Position numbers and translations under genes: made by a program. Below, one piece after another: positions 42,425-51,654 of a DNA stretch of 64,000 bases. The stretch comes from Micavibrio sp964400125 (GTDB taxonomy: Bacteria; Pseudomonadota; Alphaproteobacteria; Micavibrionales; Micavibrionaceae), in the NCBI GenBank assembly GCA_964400125.1, contig CAYNSR010000003.1, positions 62,001 to 126,000 of the forward strand, in the 5' to 3' direction. Position 1 is the first letter of the stretch, and the number at the start of each line of letters is the position of its first letter. The notes below the pieces were generated by a model, which saw only the letters and a list, made by a program, of their open reading frames with translations, did no database searches and was not told the DNA's origin.

Positions 42425-42679
42425 TTAATTACTGTTCGCGCAATTCGCCATCCGGCTATTGAGCATCGACGCCCAGGTCAGGCGCATCCCGTCAACGCCG
42501 GTCCGGGTGCCGGAACGGCGCAGCATGGCCGCCAGACGCATCCGGTTCATATCCGGACGTTGCAGGGCACTGCGGGCGGCGGCGATAGAACCCGGCGCAA
42601 TCACATGTTCGACCGGGACGGCCACATCGAGGTTGTTCAATTGTACGCGAATCAGGTCGCTGACGATCAGACATGACAT
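42425..42679 (-). CDS. Hypothetical protein of 84 residues
   Basis: The protein is small and mostly helical by composition, with repeated Arg/Met/Leu motifs (MNRMRLAAMLRR, MRLTWASMLNSRM). The N-terminus SCLIVSDLIRVQLNNLDVAV could be a short strand-helix. The ATG at 42679 follows AAGGAAT at a spacing of about 10; longer versions up to 42820 seem unlikely. The terminator just downstream supports a real transcript. No family is recognised. Confidence 0.5.
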   Translation of the reverse strand: MSCLIVSDLIRVQLNNLDVAVPVEHVIAPGSIAAARSALQRPDMNRMRLAAMLRRSGTRTGVDGMRLTWASMLNSRMANCANSN

Positions 42680-42838
42680 AATAATGGTATTCCTTCTCAC
42701 AAGCCACGGGACGGAGTCCTGACGCGGCATCGGGAAAAACCCCGAACGCGGCGGCGGACCCTCAATTTTCTCGGTGTTCGATAATGCAAGGAGCATACCA
42801 CAAAACCAGACGGAAAACAAAGTTTTTGCGGCCCAGGG

Positions 42839-43417
42839 TCACTGGGGTTTCGGGCAATACTCCACGGCATTGCCACCGGCTGAAAATTCCACCTTTTCTT
42901 TCGCAGTATCATTGAGCACATAACGGCCCAGATAGTCATAAGCCTGACCGCTTTGACGTTTAAATGCATCCAGCAGAACGCGGGCGTCATCAGCCGATGC
43001 CTCATCATCCCGTTCGACATCGACCAGCAGACAGCCATGCCCATTATCCACCACCAGCGTTGCTGGCTGGCCCGGTTTCGCGTGCGGAACAAGGGCCATA
43101 TTCGCTTTTTTCATAGTCTCGGTCAGATCGTAGCGGTATCCGGCAAATGGAATCCAGTCCCAGCCCAGCTTGCCGTTGGCGAGAATCGCGTGGCTGATGG
43201 CAAACTGGCGATCTTCCCATGTCCGTGACCGCGATGAATGGTTGAGCTCTCTCCGGTCGTCGGTCATGGCAGTGAAAGACGCCATGTTGCGCATAGCCAT
43301 GTCTTCTGCCGGGGGGATCAGTTTGGTGGCGTTTACACTGGTGCTTAGGCAACTCGCAGCAGCGTATAGCACACACATAGAGAGAACCCCCTCGGCGATC
43401 GTTCCACTATTCGACAT
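42839..43417 (-). CDS. Probable secreted protein, unknown function
   Basis: The 192-residue protein has an N-terminal hydrophobic segment (GVLSMCVLYAAASCLST) that could be a signal peptide, possibly with a lipobox-like ASC. The mature part contains WDWIPFAGYRYDLTETM, a NGHGCLLVDVERDD strand and a C-terminal region ending EYCPKPQ. The ATG at 43417 follows AAAGGA at a spacing of 6. No family is recognised. It is divergent from fabD. Confidence 0.65.
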   Translation of the reverse strand: MSNSGTIAEGVLSMCVLYAAASCLSTSVNATKLIPPAEDMAMRNMASFTAMTDDRRELNHSSRSRTWEDRQFAISHAILANGKLGWDWIPFAGYRYDLTETMKKANMALVPHAKPGQPATLVVDNGHGCLLVDVERDDEASADDARVLLDAFKRQSGQAYDYLGRYVLNDTAKEKVEFSAGGNAVEYCPKPQ

Positions 43418-43636
43418 CTCTTTTCCTTTCACAACGGCAAAATCAAACGGAATTTCCGCACCCTACCCCCCCCCTCAATAATTATGTCAACAAAAAAACA
43501 GCGCTTCATGATTTCCTGCATCGGCAAATTCTTCCCTGTGCTGATTATTACGTTAACGGACTTGGGCTCCCGGCCTTGATCCTGCCCGGCAATCCGGCTA
43601 TCACAGGGCTGTTTCAAATATTGAGGTTTTAGAGAT

Positions 43637-44581
43637 ATGACCCGCGCTTTTATCTTCCCCGGACAGGGATCGCAGTTTCCCGGCATGGGCAGGGATCTGG
43701 CCGAAGCCTTCCCTGAGGCCCGGCATGTTTTTGAAGAAATCGATGACGCGCTTGACCAGAAACTCTCGAAAATCATTTTCGAAGGCCCGGAAAGCGACCT
43801 GAACCTGACTGAAAACACGCAACCTGCGTTGATGGCTGTGTCCATGGCGGTGATAAGGGTGCTGGAAAAACAGGGCGGATTTTCCCTCAAAAATTGCTGC
43901 GCCTATGTCGCGGGGCACAGCCTTGGCGAATATTCCGCCCTGACCGCCGCCGGGACGTTCGATCTGGCGACGGCGGCAAAACTTCTCAAACTGCGCGGAC
44001 AGGCCATGCAGCGCGCCGTCCCCGTCGGCATGGGCGCGATGGCCGCGATCCTTGGCCTTGATTTCGAAGATGTGAAGACCATCGCCGCCGCCGCATCGCA
44101 TACCGAGATTTGCACCGCGGCCAACGACAATTCGCCGGGACAGGTGGTGGTCTCCGGCCACAAGGGCGCGGTCGAGGCCGCGATGGCCCTGGCGACAGAA
44201 CGCGGGGCGAAGCGTGCGCTTCTCCTGCCCGTTTCCGCCCCGTTCCATTGCCCGCTGATGCAACCGGCGGCCGATGAAATGGCAACGGCACTGGCCGCCG
44301 CAACAATGAACGCGCCGCGCGTCCCGGTGGTTGCCAATGTCACCGCATCCGCCGTTACCGACCCGTCCGCAATCCGCGATTTGCTGGTGCAACAGGTCAC
44401 AGGAATCGTCCGCTGGCGCGAATCCGTCACATGGATGAAACAAAACGGCGTCGATGAGATGATCGAACTCGGCGCGGGCAAGGTCCTGTCAGGCCTTGTC
44501 AAACGGATCGAAGCGGACGTCGCCACATCTTCCGTCGGCACCGTGGCGCAGGTCGACGACCTGATCGAAAAACTGAAGTAA
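43637..44581 (+). CDS. fabD: Malonyl-CoA:ACP transacylase FabD
   Basis: FabD loads malonyl groups onto acyl carrier protein. The 314-residue protein contains FPGQGSQFPGMG at the N-terminus, the catalytic serine S95 in GHSLGEYSAL, the arginine site near KLLKLRGQAMQ, the histidine in VSAPFHCPLM, and the GAGKVLSGLVKRI C-terminal motif. It starts the fabD-fabG-acpP-fabF cluster, though a 149-bp repeat element now separates it from fabG. Confidence 0.95.
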   Translation: MTRAFIFPGQGSQFPGMGRDLAEAFPEARHVFEEIDDALDQKLSKIIFEGPESDLNLTENTQPALMAVSMAVIRVLEKQGGFSLKNCCAYVAGHSLGEYSALTAAGTFDLATAAKLLKLRGQAMQRAVPVGMGAMAAILGLDFEDVKTIAAAASHTEICTAANDNSPGQVVVSGHKGAVEAAMALATERGAKRALLLPVSAPFHCPLMQPAADEMATALAAATMNAPRVPVVANVTASAVTDPSAIRDLLVQQVTGIVRWRESVTWMKQNGVDEMIELGAGKVLSGLVKRIEADVATSSVGTVAQVDDLIEKLK

Positions 44582-44593
44582 CCCTTTTAATGA

Positions 44594-44742
44594 ACCGCAG
44601 AGGCGCAGAGAACGCAGAGATTTTCAATGCTGTCCTTGCCCGATTTATTCGGGCAATCCATACGGTCAAATGGATCACCCGGATAAACCGGGTGATGACG
44701 ATGGAATAAAAAAAATCTCTGCGTTCTCTGCGCCTCTGCGGT
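44594..44742. repeat. 149-bp composite inverted-repeat element between fabD and fabG
   Basis: The 31-base ends (44594-44624 and 44712-44742) are perfect inverse copies; they start ACCGCAGAGGCGCAGAG and run into TTTT. The 87 bases between contain a smaller hairpin, ATCACCCGG-ATAAA-CCGGGTGAT (44674-44696), of the same family as 9488-9520. No coding capacity or clear target-site duplication is seen. The shape is that of a MITE-like or REP-derived element. Confidence 0.85.
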
Positions 44743-44764
44743 AAAAACAAGAATGGAGAAATAA

Positions 44765-45502
44765 ATGTTCAATCTTTCCGGCAAAACGGCCCTCATTACC
44801 GGCACCACGGGCGGCATCGGCGCAGCCATCGCCACGGCCCTGCACGCGCAGGGCGCGGTGGTTGGCATTTCAGGGCGAAATGAAGAAAAACTCAAAGAAC
44901 TGGCGGCGACGCTGGGGCATAACGTCCATATCCTGCCCGCCGACCTGAATGATGCGGCAGCCGCCGAAGCGCTGGTCAAGGCCACGACCACAGCAATGGG
45001 CAAGATCGACATCCTCGTCAACAATGCCGGGCTGACCCGCGATAATTTATCGCTGCGGATGAAACCGGAAGAATGGGATGAGGTGATCCGCGTCAATCTG
45101 ACCGCAACCTTCCTGCTGGCGCAAGCCTGCCAGCGCGGCATGATGAAGGCCCGGCATGGGCGCATTATCAATATCTCCTCGGTCGTCGGCACAACGGGCA
45201 ATCCGGGGCAGTGCAACTATGTAGCCTCCAAGGCCGGACTTGTGGGCTGGACCAAGGCCATGGCCGCCGAAATCGCCAGCCGCAACGTCACCGTCAACTG
45301 CATCGCCCCCGGCTTTATCGCCACGCCGATGACCGATGTGCTGACCGATGACCAGAAGGCAAAGATCAATGCAAATATCCCCATGGCCCGCATGGGAACG
45401 CCGGAGGATATCGCTGCGGCTTGCGTCTACCTCGCCAGCGACGAAGCCGCTTATGTGACGGGCCAGACCATTCATGTCAATGGCGGGATGGCGATGATAT
45501 AG
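44765..45502 (+). CDS. fabG: 3-oxoacyl-ACP reductase FabG
   Basis: This NADPH-dependent enzyme performs the first reduction of the fatty-acid elongation cycle. The 245-residue protein has the NADP loop GTTGGIG (13-19), NNAGLTRDN, and the catalytic S138/S139, Y152 and K156 (ISSVVG, NYVASKAG). The C-terminal VNGGMAMI is typical of FabG. The ATG follows GGAG. The gene lies just after the repeat element and before a terminator shared with the convergent gene. Confidence 0.95.
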   Translation: MFNLSGKTALITGTTGGIGAAIATALHAQGAVVGISGRNEEKLKELAATLGHNVHILPADLNDAAAAEALVKATTTAMGKIDILVNNAGLTRDNLSLRMKPEEWDEVIRVNLTATFLLAQACQRGMMKARHGRIINISSVVGTTGNPGQCNYVASKAGLVGWTKAMAAEIASRNVTVNCIAPGFIATPMTDVLTDDQKAKINANIPMARMGTPEDIAAACVYLASDEAAYVTGQTIHVNGGMAMI

Positions 45503-45528
45503 GGCGTATGCCCCGTCTGCATAAACGC

Positions 45529-45557
45529 AAAAGCCCCCGTTTCGGGGGCTTTTTTTG
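45529..45557. terminator. Bidirectional intrinsic terminator after fabG
   Basis: AAAAGCCCCCG and CGGGGGCTTTT form an 11-base stem with a TTT loop, and more Ts follow. It ends both fabG and the convergent gene at 45573. Confidence 0.92.
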
Positions 45558-45572
45558 AAATTCATGCCCGCA

Positions 45573-46154
45573 TCAGTTCGGGCGCAGAACCGGGCCCTTG
45601 GCGACAACCTGCTGTTCGAATGATGGCTTGTCGCTGAGGAAATTGGTGATCGCGGAAAGCAGACGGTCATTACCCTGATCGTCACCCATATTCAGACCCA
45701 ACTGACCGAACTTGTCCTTCAGGTATCTCAGATCATCCTTATTCATTTCCAAAATAGACTTGGATAGCAATTTTGCCTTGATGTCCTTTTCAACGCTATC
45801 GATGCGCACATAATGATGGCCTTTTTCCAGACCCAGCAATTCCTGCGCCATCCCGGCATCGTTGAACTTGGCCTTGAGCCACGGCTCCCCCAGCAGAATC
45901 TGAGTTTCAGCGTTAGACGATGCACGCAAGAACAAGCTCAGGGCGCTTTCATGGCGGTCTTCCCCGGCAACATGGGTATAAGCCCCACCGGAGGCCTTTT
46001 CCTCGGACTCGGCCCCGTACAGATCGCAGCGCGCCCTGACCGAAGCATTGCGCATCTCGCTGCGCTTGGCGGCACCAGTCTTCGAGTCGGCGCTCCCCTT
46101 GCTGGTTGCGCCGCCCGGCATTCCGGTCATCATGCTCGATGTCCCTGTCGTCAT
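45573..46154 (-). CDS. Hypothetical cytoplasmic protein
   Basis: The 193-residue protein has a Ser/Thr/Gly/Lys-rich, Met-containing first 40 residues that look disordered. A helical region follows, with ESALSLFLRASSNAETQILL, KDIKAKLLSKSILEMN and DDLRYLKDKFGQLGLNMG. The end (LSDKPSFEQQVVAKGPVL) resembles a linker. No signal peptide or membrane span is visible. The ATG at 46154 follows GAAGG at a spacing of about 6. No family is recognised; it interrupts the fab cluster on the opposite strand. Confidence 0.65.
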   Translation of the reverse strand: MTTGTSSMMTGMPGGATSKGSADSKTGAAKRSEMRNASVRARCDLYGAESEEKASGGAYTHVAGEDRHESALSLFLRASSNAETQILLGEPWLKAKFNDAGMAQELLGLEKGHHYVRIDSVEKDIKAKLLSKSILEMNKDDLRYLKDKFGQLGLNMGDDQGNDRLLSAITNFLSDKPSFEQQVVAKGPVLRPN

Positions 46155-46380
46155 ATTCTGCCTTCTCAACACGAATGGTTAACTACATTTTAACCTTATT
46201 TATCCCGTCTTGTCCAGTTTTTCATAGCCTCCTGCCGTGAGGGCGCGGTTTTCCTTGGTTTTTCATATAAAAACAACAAAGCCCTTGCTTTCAAAAGGGC
46301 CTGTCATTATGGTCCTGACGTTTAAACCGACCAAAAACTGCAAGAAACCAAAACCCAACCAAAGAAGAATAGGATTGATC

Positions 46381-46620
46381 ATGAGTGACGTAGCCGAGCG
46401 CGTGAAAAAAATCGTCGTTGAACATCTGGGCGTCGACGAAGGCAAAGTAACCGAGGCCGCCAGTTTCATTGATGACCTGGGTGCCGATTCCCTCGATACT
46501 GTCGAGTTGGTCATGGCGTTCGAAGAAGAATTCAATGTCGAGATTCCCGATGACGCGGCTGAGAAAATCCAGACCGTCGGCGATGCCGTCAACTTCATCA
46601 AGAGCAACGCCGTCGAATAA
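46381..46620 (+). CDS. acpP: Acyl carrier protein
   Basis: ACP carries growing acyl chains on a phosphopantetheine arm. The 79-residue acidic helical protein has the attachment serine S37 in LGADSLDTVELVMAFEE. The N-terminus SDVAERVKKIVVEHLGV is typical. An upstream in-frame extension to 46237 is rejected because it is basic and unlike ACP. fabF follows 76 bases on. Confidence 0.97.
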   Translation: MSDVAERVKKIVVEHLGVDEGKVTEAASFIDDLGADSLDTVELVMAFEEEFNVEIPDDAAEKIQTVGDAVNFIKSNAVE

Positions 46621-46696
46621 GACGCGGGGCAAAACGATCAAGCGCAGTCATGAGAGGATCAAGACTGCGTTTTTTCTATTTTAAGAGGATATAACA

Positions 46697-47968
46697 ATGA
46701 GACGTGTCGTTGTCACTGGTATGGGTATCGTTTCCCCGCTAGGCGTCGGGCTTCAGCATAACTGGGCGCAGCTTACTGCGGGCAAAAGCGGCATTGTCAG
46801 GATTACCGGGTTTGACGCCTCCGACATTACGTCGCAAATCGCGGGAGAAGTCCCGCGCACGGATGATCCCGCCCCCGCCGACGGCAAATTCAACGTCGAT
46901 CTGTTCGTTCCGCCCAAGGAACAAAAGAAAATGGACATGTTCATCTGCTATGCGCTGGCCGCAGCGCAGGAAGCGGTCGAGGATTCCGGGTGGATGCCGA
47001 CGGATGAGGAAGATAAATGCCGCACTGGCGTCCTGATCGGCTCCGGCATTGGCGGTCTGCACAGCATGTACGAATCTTCCGTTACCTTAAGCGAACGCGG
47101 CCCGCGCCGCCTGTCGCCGTTCACGGTCCCGGCAATGCTCATCAATCTGGCATCGGGTCATGTTTCGATCCGATACGGTTTCAAGGGCCCCAACCATTCC
47201 GTCGTCACCGCCTGCGCCACCGGAACACACGCCATCGGCGATGCCGCCCGGATGATTATGCTGGGCGATGCCGAAGTGATGATCGCGGGCGGGGCAGAAA
47301 CCGCCGTCAACCGTCTGGGCGTGGCCAGCTTTGCCGCCGCGCGGGCATTATCCACAGCCTATAACGACACCCCCGCCCTCGCCTCCCGCCCGTTCGACGA
47401 AGGCCGCGACGGATTCGTCATTGCGGAAGGGGCCGGTATCGTCGTGCTGGAAGAATATGAACACGCCAGAAAACGCGGCGCAAAAATCTATGCCGAAATC
47501 ATAGGCTACGGCATGTCGGGCGATGCTCACCATATCACCTCCCCGGCGGAAGACGGCAACGGCGGCTTCCGCGCCATGCAGGCCGCCCTGAAATCGGCGA
47601 AGCTGAACCCCGGCGATATTGATTATATCAACGCCCACGGCACATCGACCCCGGTCGGGGACGGAATCGAATGCACGGCCGTCAAACGCCTGTTTGCCAA
47701 TCACCTCGACAGCGTGTCGATGTCGTCGACGAAATCCGCCATCGGCCACCTTCTCGGGGCCGCCGGGGCGGTCGAGGCGATCTTTTCCATCAAGGCCATT
47801 GAAACCGGAATTTTGCCGCCGACCCTCAACCTTGAGAATATTTCGGAACCCTGCCGGGGAATCGATCTGGTGCCGAAAGTGGCAAAGGAAAAAAAGGTGC
47901 GTGTCGCCCTGTCGAACTCCTTCGGTTTTGGCGGTACAAACGCTTCCGTAATCATGCGGGCCGTCTAA
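46697..47968 (+). CDS. fabF: 3-oxoacyl-ACP synthase II FabF
   Basis: FabF condenses malonyl-ACP with acyl-ACP. In the 423-residue protein the catalytic cysteine is C173 in VVTACATGTHAIG, with histidines in NAHGTSTPVGD and SAIGHLLGAAGAVEA. The C-terminal FGFGGTNASVI is conserved. It is directly downstream of acpP and 56 bases before mltG, a well-known order (acpP-fabF-mltG). Confidence 0.97.
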   Translation: MRRVVVTGMGIVSPLGVGLQHNWAQLTAGKSGIVRITGFDASDITSQIAGEVPRTDDPAPADGKFNVDLFVPPKEQKKMDMFICYALAAAQEAVEDSGWMPTDEEDKCRTGVLIGSGIGGLHSMYESSVTLSERGPRRLSPFTVPAMLINLASGHVSIRYGFKGPNHSVVTACATGTHAIGDAARMIMLGDAEVMIAGGAETAVNRLGVASFAAARALSTAYNDTPALASRPFDEGRDGFVIAEGAGIVVLEEYEHARKRGAKIYAEIIGYGMSGDAHHITSPAEDGNGGFRAMQAALKSAKLNPGDIDYINAHGTSTPVGDGIECTAVKRLFANHLDSVSMSSTKSAIGHLLGAAGAVEAIFSIKAIETGILPPTLNLENISEPCRGIDLVPKVAKEKKVRVALSNSFGFGGTNASVIMRAV

Positions 47969-48024
47969 AATCCGGCAAAAATAGCCTACCCGTCCGGGGC
48001 CGTCCGCCTTATACTCTTCCCATC

Positions 48025-49029
48025 ATGCGTTTTGTTCTCGGCTTTATTGTTTTCCTGAATACCCTCCTTGCCGTTCTCGTGGCGACGGCGTTTTTTTATG
48101 GTTATGGCGCGTGGACCGGGCCGGGACCGCTGGCCGCGCCGAAAGAAATCGTGATCGCCCGTGGCACCGGCGTTTCGGTGATGGCGACTCAACTGAAAAA
48201 CGAAGACATCATTAAAAGTGCGCTGATTTTTAAAATCGCAGCCCGCATCTCCGGCAAGCAATCCTCCCTGAAGGCGGGTGAATATGCCTTCGGGCCGGAA
48301 ATCACCATGCGCGAGGTTCTCGACATGCTGGCGCGTGGCGACGTCATCGACCGCAAGATCACCATCCCCGAAGGCCGCACGAGCTGGCAAATCGTCCAGA
48401 TTCTCAATGGTATCGAGATGCTCGGCGGCGACATCGGCGATATCCCGCAGGAAGGTAGCCTGCTTCCCGAAACCTATCACTATACGCGCGATATGGACCG
48501 CGCCGCACTGATCAGCCAGATGCAATCCGGTATGGACAAGGCAATTGCCGAACTCTGGACCGCCCGCGCGCCGGATTTACCCATCACCACTGAAAAAGAA
48601 GCCGTTATTCTGGCGTCTATCGTCGAAAAAGAAACCGGTATGGCGGGCGAACGCGCCAAAATTGCCGGAGTTTTTATGAACCGTCTGCGCCAGGGAATCG
48701 CATTGCAAACCGACCCCACCGTCATTTACGCCATGACCAAGGGCGTGGTGAAGGATGACGGCATGGGGCCGCTCGGCCGCCGCCTGCTGCGCAAGGATAT
48801 CGAAGAAACCGATTCACCCTACAACACCTACAAATACCCCGGCTTGCCGCCGGGGCCGATTGCCAATCCGGGGCGGGCGGCCATCGCCGCGACGTTAAAT
48901 CCGGAAAAACACGATTATCTCTTTTTTGTTGCCGACGGCAGCGGCGGACATCTCTTCGCCCGCACGCTGGAGGAACATTTACGCAATGCCGCGCAATGGC
49001 GACATATCCGCAAGCAACAGGGCAACTGA
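48025..49029 (+). CDS. mltG: Endolytic murein transglycosylase MltG
   Basis: MltG cuts nascent glycan strands in the periplasm and is thought to set their length. The 334-residue protein has a single N-terminal membrane span (FVLGFIVFLNTLLAVLVATAFFYGY), a LysM-like subdomain, and the catalytic YceG domain with its glutamate in LASIVEKETG. YNTYKYPGLPPGPIANPG and the final HLFARTLEEH motif are diagnostic. It follows fabF and is followed after one base by a membrane protein gene. Confidence 0.95.
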   Translation: MRFVLGFIVFLNTLLAVLVATAFFYGYGAWTGPGPLAAPKEIVIARGTGVSVMATQLKNEDIIKSALIFKIAARISGKQSSLKAGEYAFGPEITMREVLDMLARGDVIDRKITIPEGRTSWQIVQILNGIEMLGGDIGDIPQEGSLLPETYHYTRDMDRAALISQMQSGMDKAIAELWTARAPDLPITTEKEAVILASIVEKETGMAGERAKIAGVFMNRLRQGIALQTDPTVIYAMTKGVVKDDGMGPLGRRLLRKDIEETDSPYNTYKYPGLPPGPIANPGRAAIAATLNPEKHDYLFFVADGSGGHLFARTLEEHLRNAAQWRHIRKQQGN

Positions 49030-49030
49030 C

Positions 49031-49696
49031 ATGACGCCCATCCTCCCGGGTGCCACAGCGCTACGCCGGTTTTCTCCTTCCGTTATCGTGCTGGTTCTGG
49101 CTAACATGATTCCGGTCGCCGGGGTCTTTTTGTGGGACTGGTCTGTTCTCGAAGTCATGCTGGTTTTCTGGGCCGAAAACGTCGTCATCGGCCTTGTCCA
49201 CGTCCTGAAAATCCTGACGGTCGTGACTATGGGGAAAAAATATTCCGGAATTGTTCTGGCCCCGTTTTTCATTTTTCATTATGGGCTTTTCACGCTGGTA
49301 CACGGAGCTTTTATCTTTGCCCTTTTCGGCGACGGCACCCATTTTCATATGGCCGCGATGAACGATTCCGATATGGAGCATATGCGCAACCTGTTCCTGC
49401 CCGGCGGACTGCTTTTCCTTCCGGCGCTGGGGCTGTTTGCGTCCCATTTCATGTCCTATGTGGAAAATTTCATTCATAGACGGGAATATGCCGATCCACA
49501 AAACCTGATCTTCCAACCCTATGGAAGAGTCATGGTGTTGCACGTTGTAACTCTGTTCGGCGGAGCTATGGTTGAATTTTTCGGTGCGCCGATACTGGCG
49601 CTCTTGCTGCTGATCGTGCTGAAGATTGTCTTTGATATCGGGGCACATGTGAGAGAACATGATGCAATCCGGCGGAAAGGGTATTCTTTTTCATGA
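49031..49696 (+). CDS. Polytopic membrane protein, DUF6498-like
   Basis: The 221-residue hydrophobic protein has about five or six membrane spans: SVIVLVLANMIPVAGVFLW, LVFWAENVVIGLVHVL, a long FFIFHYGLFTLVHGAF region, LLFLPALGLFASHFM, and a C-terminal pair. The YWAENVVIG-like and HYGLF motifs recall the DUF6498 family, of unknown function. It starts one base after the mltG stop and overlaps the asparagine-synthetase-like gene by 4 bases, so the genes are translationally coupled. Confidence 0.78.
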   Translation: MTPILPGATALRRFSPSVIVLVLANMIPVAGVFLWDWSVLEVMLVFWAENVVIGLVHVLKILTVVTMGKKYSGIVLAPFFIFHYGLFTLVHGAFIFALFGDGTHFHMAAMNDSDMEHMRNLFLPGGLLFLPALGLFASHFMSYVENFIHRREYADPQNLIFQPYGRVMVLHVVTLFGGAMVEFFGAPILALLLLIVLKIVFDIGAHVREHDAIRRKGYSFS

Positions 49697-51654
49697 GCGG
49701 CATTTGCGGTTTTTACGATCTCGACCGGAAAACCCGGCGCGGCGAATTACAACGCATCGCCCGCGGCATGGGCGATTCCATCGCCCATCGCGGCCCCGAC
49801 GGCAGCGGCATCTGGAACGACCCTGATGTGCCGTTGGTTCTTGCGCATCGCCGCCTTGCCACGCTCGACCTGTCTGCTGCCGGGGCGCAACCGATGGCGT
49901 CGGCATCCGGGCGCTACCATATCACGCTCGACGGTGCCATCTATAACAACCTTTCCCTGCGCCGGGAACTGGAGACGGAAGATGCCCGGTTCCGCAGCCG
50001 CAGCGATACCGAAACCGTCCTTGCCGCCTTCGACCTGTGGGGGATCAACCGCACCCTGCAACGCCTGAACGGCAGCTTTGCCTTTGCCGTCTGGGATCGT
50101 GAAAAACGCCAGTTACATCTGGCCCGCGACCGGCTGGGGGAAAAACCGCTTTATATCGGCTGGGCCGGGAACAATTTTGTTTTTGCTTCGGAAATAAAGG
50201 CATTTCGCGCTCATCCCGGCTTCCGCCCCGTGATTGACCGCAACAGCCTGACCCTTTACATGCGCTTTGGCTGCGTCCCGGCACCACACAGTATTTTTTC
50301 CGGCGTCTGGCAATTGCCGCCCGGCCACCGCATGACGCTGGTCTTCGACCTGCTTGCCGCCGGAGACGACCTGCAAAAGGAATGGTCGCCGTACTGGCAT
50401 ATGGCCCGCGTGGTCGAGGAATCCTGCCACAACCCTCTCACCGGGGATGATGCCGCCCTGACCGACCAGTTTGAAACCTTGCTGAAGGAATGTGTGCAGG
50501 ACCGGATGAAAGCGGACGTCCCCGCCGGGGCCTTCCTGTCGGGCGGGACCGATTCATCGGCGATTGCCGCCCTGATGCAGATGCAAACGACACAAAGGAT
50601 CAAAACATTTTCCATCGGCTTCACCGAACGCGGCTATGACGATGCCGCAGCAGCCCATGCCGTGGCCCGGCATCTGGGGACGGAACACCACGAACGCATC
50701 GTAACACAGCAGGATACCGTCAATATTTTGCCGGGAATGGCCGGAATCTACGACGAACCCTTCGCCGGAACGATGTCGGTTTCCGCAGCGTTACTGGCCG
50801 ATTTCACTAAAGATCATGTCCATATCGCGTTGTCAGGCGACGGTGGGAACGAAACCATGGGCGGTCTGGCGCGTCACGGTTTTATTCCGGCCCTGTGGCA
50901 ACGGGCCGGATGGTGGCCGCACCCCTTGCGGCAGGTGATTGCAAGGGGAATCCATAAAATCCCCGCAGCGCGCTGGAGCCAGATCATGCGCAACCGACCT
51001 GATTTTGCCGCATGGATCTACACTGTTGCCGACCTTTTACCGCTGCGGGATATCGACGCGGCCTATATCCATACGATCAGCCACTGGCAAAAACCTGCAT
51101 CGCTCGTGCGCGATGGCCGCGAACCCCTGACGCGCCTGCATGATTCCGCATGGCAACCGCGCGGCCTGACGGCCGCCGAGCGCGTTCTATACGCCGATGC
51201 CCTGCTGCTGCTCGGCAATGATGTTCTGGTACGATCCGACCGCAGCTTTATGGCCTCCGGTATTGAAACGCGCGCGCCGCTGCTGGATCACCGCATGTTT
51301 GAATTCTGCTGGCGGCTGCCCATCGATGCCCGCATCCGCGTTCACGGCGGAAAAACCACCGGGAAATGGCTGTTGCGGCAGGTGGTCAGGCGCCATGTTC
51401 CGGAACATCTGTTCGACAGGAAAAAAACGGAATTTGATACCCCCATGGCAACATGGCTGCGCGGACCGCTACGCGACTGGGCGCACGATCTTTTAAATGC
51501 GTCGCGGCTGGAACAGCAGGGTTATCTAAATCCCGTCCCGGTCGGGGCCGCATGGCAGGAACATTTATCCGGGGATGACCGCAACACCCGGCGTCTGTGG
51601 ACCGTATTGATGTTTCAATCCTGGCTGGAACATCACCGGGGGGACGCGCCATGA
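49693..51654 (+). CDS. Asparagine synthetase-like protein lacking the Cys2 nucleophile
   Basis: The 653-residue protein has the AsnB architecture: an Ntn glutaminase-like domain (about 1-190) and an ATP-pyrophosphatase domain with PP-motif FLSGGTDSSAIAA and ALSGDGGNETMGG. Normal AsnB starts Met-Cys-Gly, and the freed Cys is the glutaminase nucleophile. Here the start is MSGICGFYD, so residue 2 is Ser; C5 cannot substitute. The enzyme may use free ammonia or another amine, or act as an amide ligase on an envelope or peptide substrate. It overlaps both neighbours by 4 bases, linking it to an OafA-type acyltransferase. Confidence 0.85.
   Translation: MSGICGFYDLDRKTRRGELQRIARGMGDSIAHRGPDGSGIWNDPDVPLVLAHRRLATLDLSAAGAQPMASASGRYHITLDGAIYNNLSLRRELETEDARFRSRSDTETVLAAFDLWGINRTLQRLNGSFAFAVWDREKRQLHLARDRLGEKPLYIGWAGNNFVFASEIKAFRAHPGFRPVIDRNSLTLYMRFGCVPAPHSIFSGVWQLPPGHRMTLVFDLLAAGDDLQKEWSPYWHMARVVEESCHNPLTGDDAALTDQFETLLKECVQDRMKADVPAGAFLSGGTDSSAIAALMQMQTTQRIKTFSIGFTERGYDDAAAAHAVARHLGTEHHERIVTQQDTVNILPGMAGIYDEPFAGTMSVSAALLADFTKDHVHIALSGDGGNETMGGLARHGFIPALWQRAGWWPHPLRQVIARGIHKIPAARWSQIMRNRPDFAAWIYTVADLLPLRDIDAAYIHTISHWQKPASLVRDGREPLTRLHDSAWQPRGLTAAERVLYADALLLLGNDVLVRSDRSFMASGIETRAPLLDHRMFEFCWRLPIDARIRVHGGKTTGKWLLRQVVRRHVPEHLFDRKKTEFDTPMATWLRGPLRDWAHDLLNASRLEQQGYLNPVPVGAAWQEHLSGDDRNTRRLWTVLMFQSWLEHHRGDAP

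Noticed and set aside
47349..47357. Consensus DnaA box TTATCCACA
   Set aside because: It lies within the fabF coding sequence and is single; a chance match is the simplest reading. The single copy at 60339-60347 before aat was also not called as a site.
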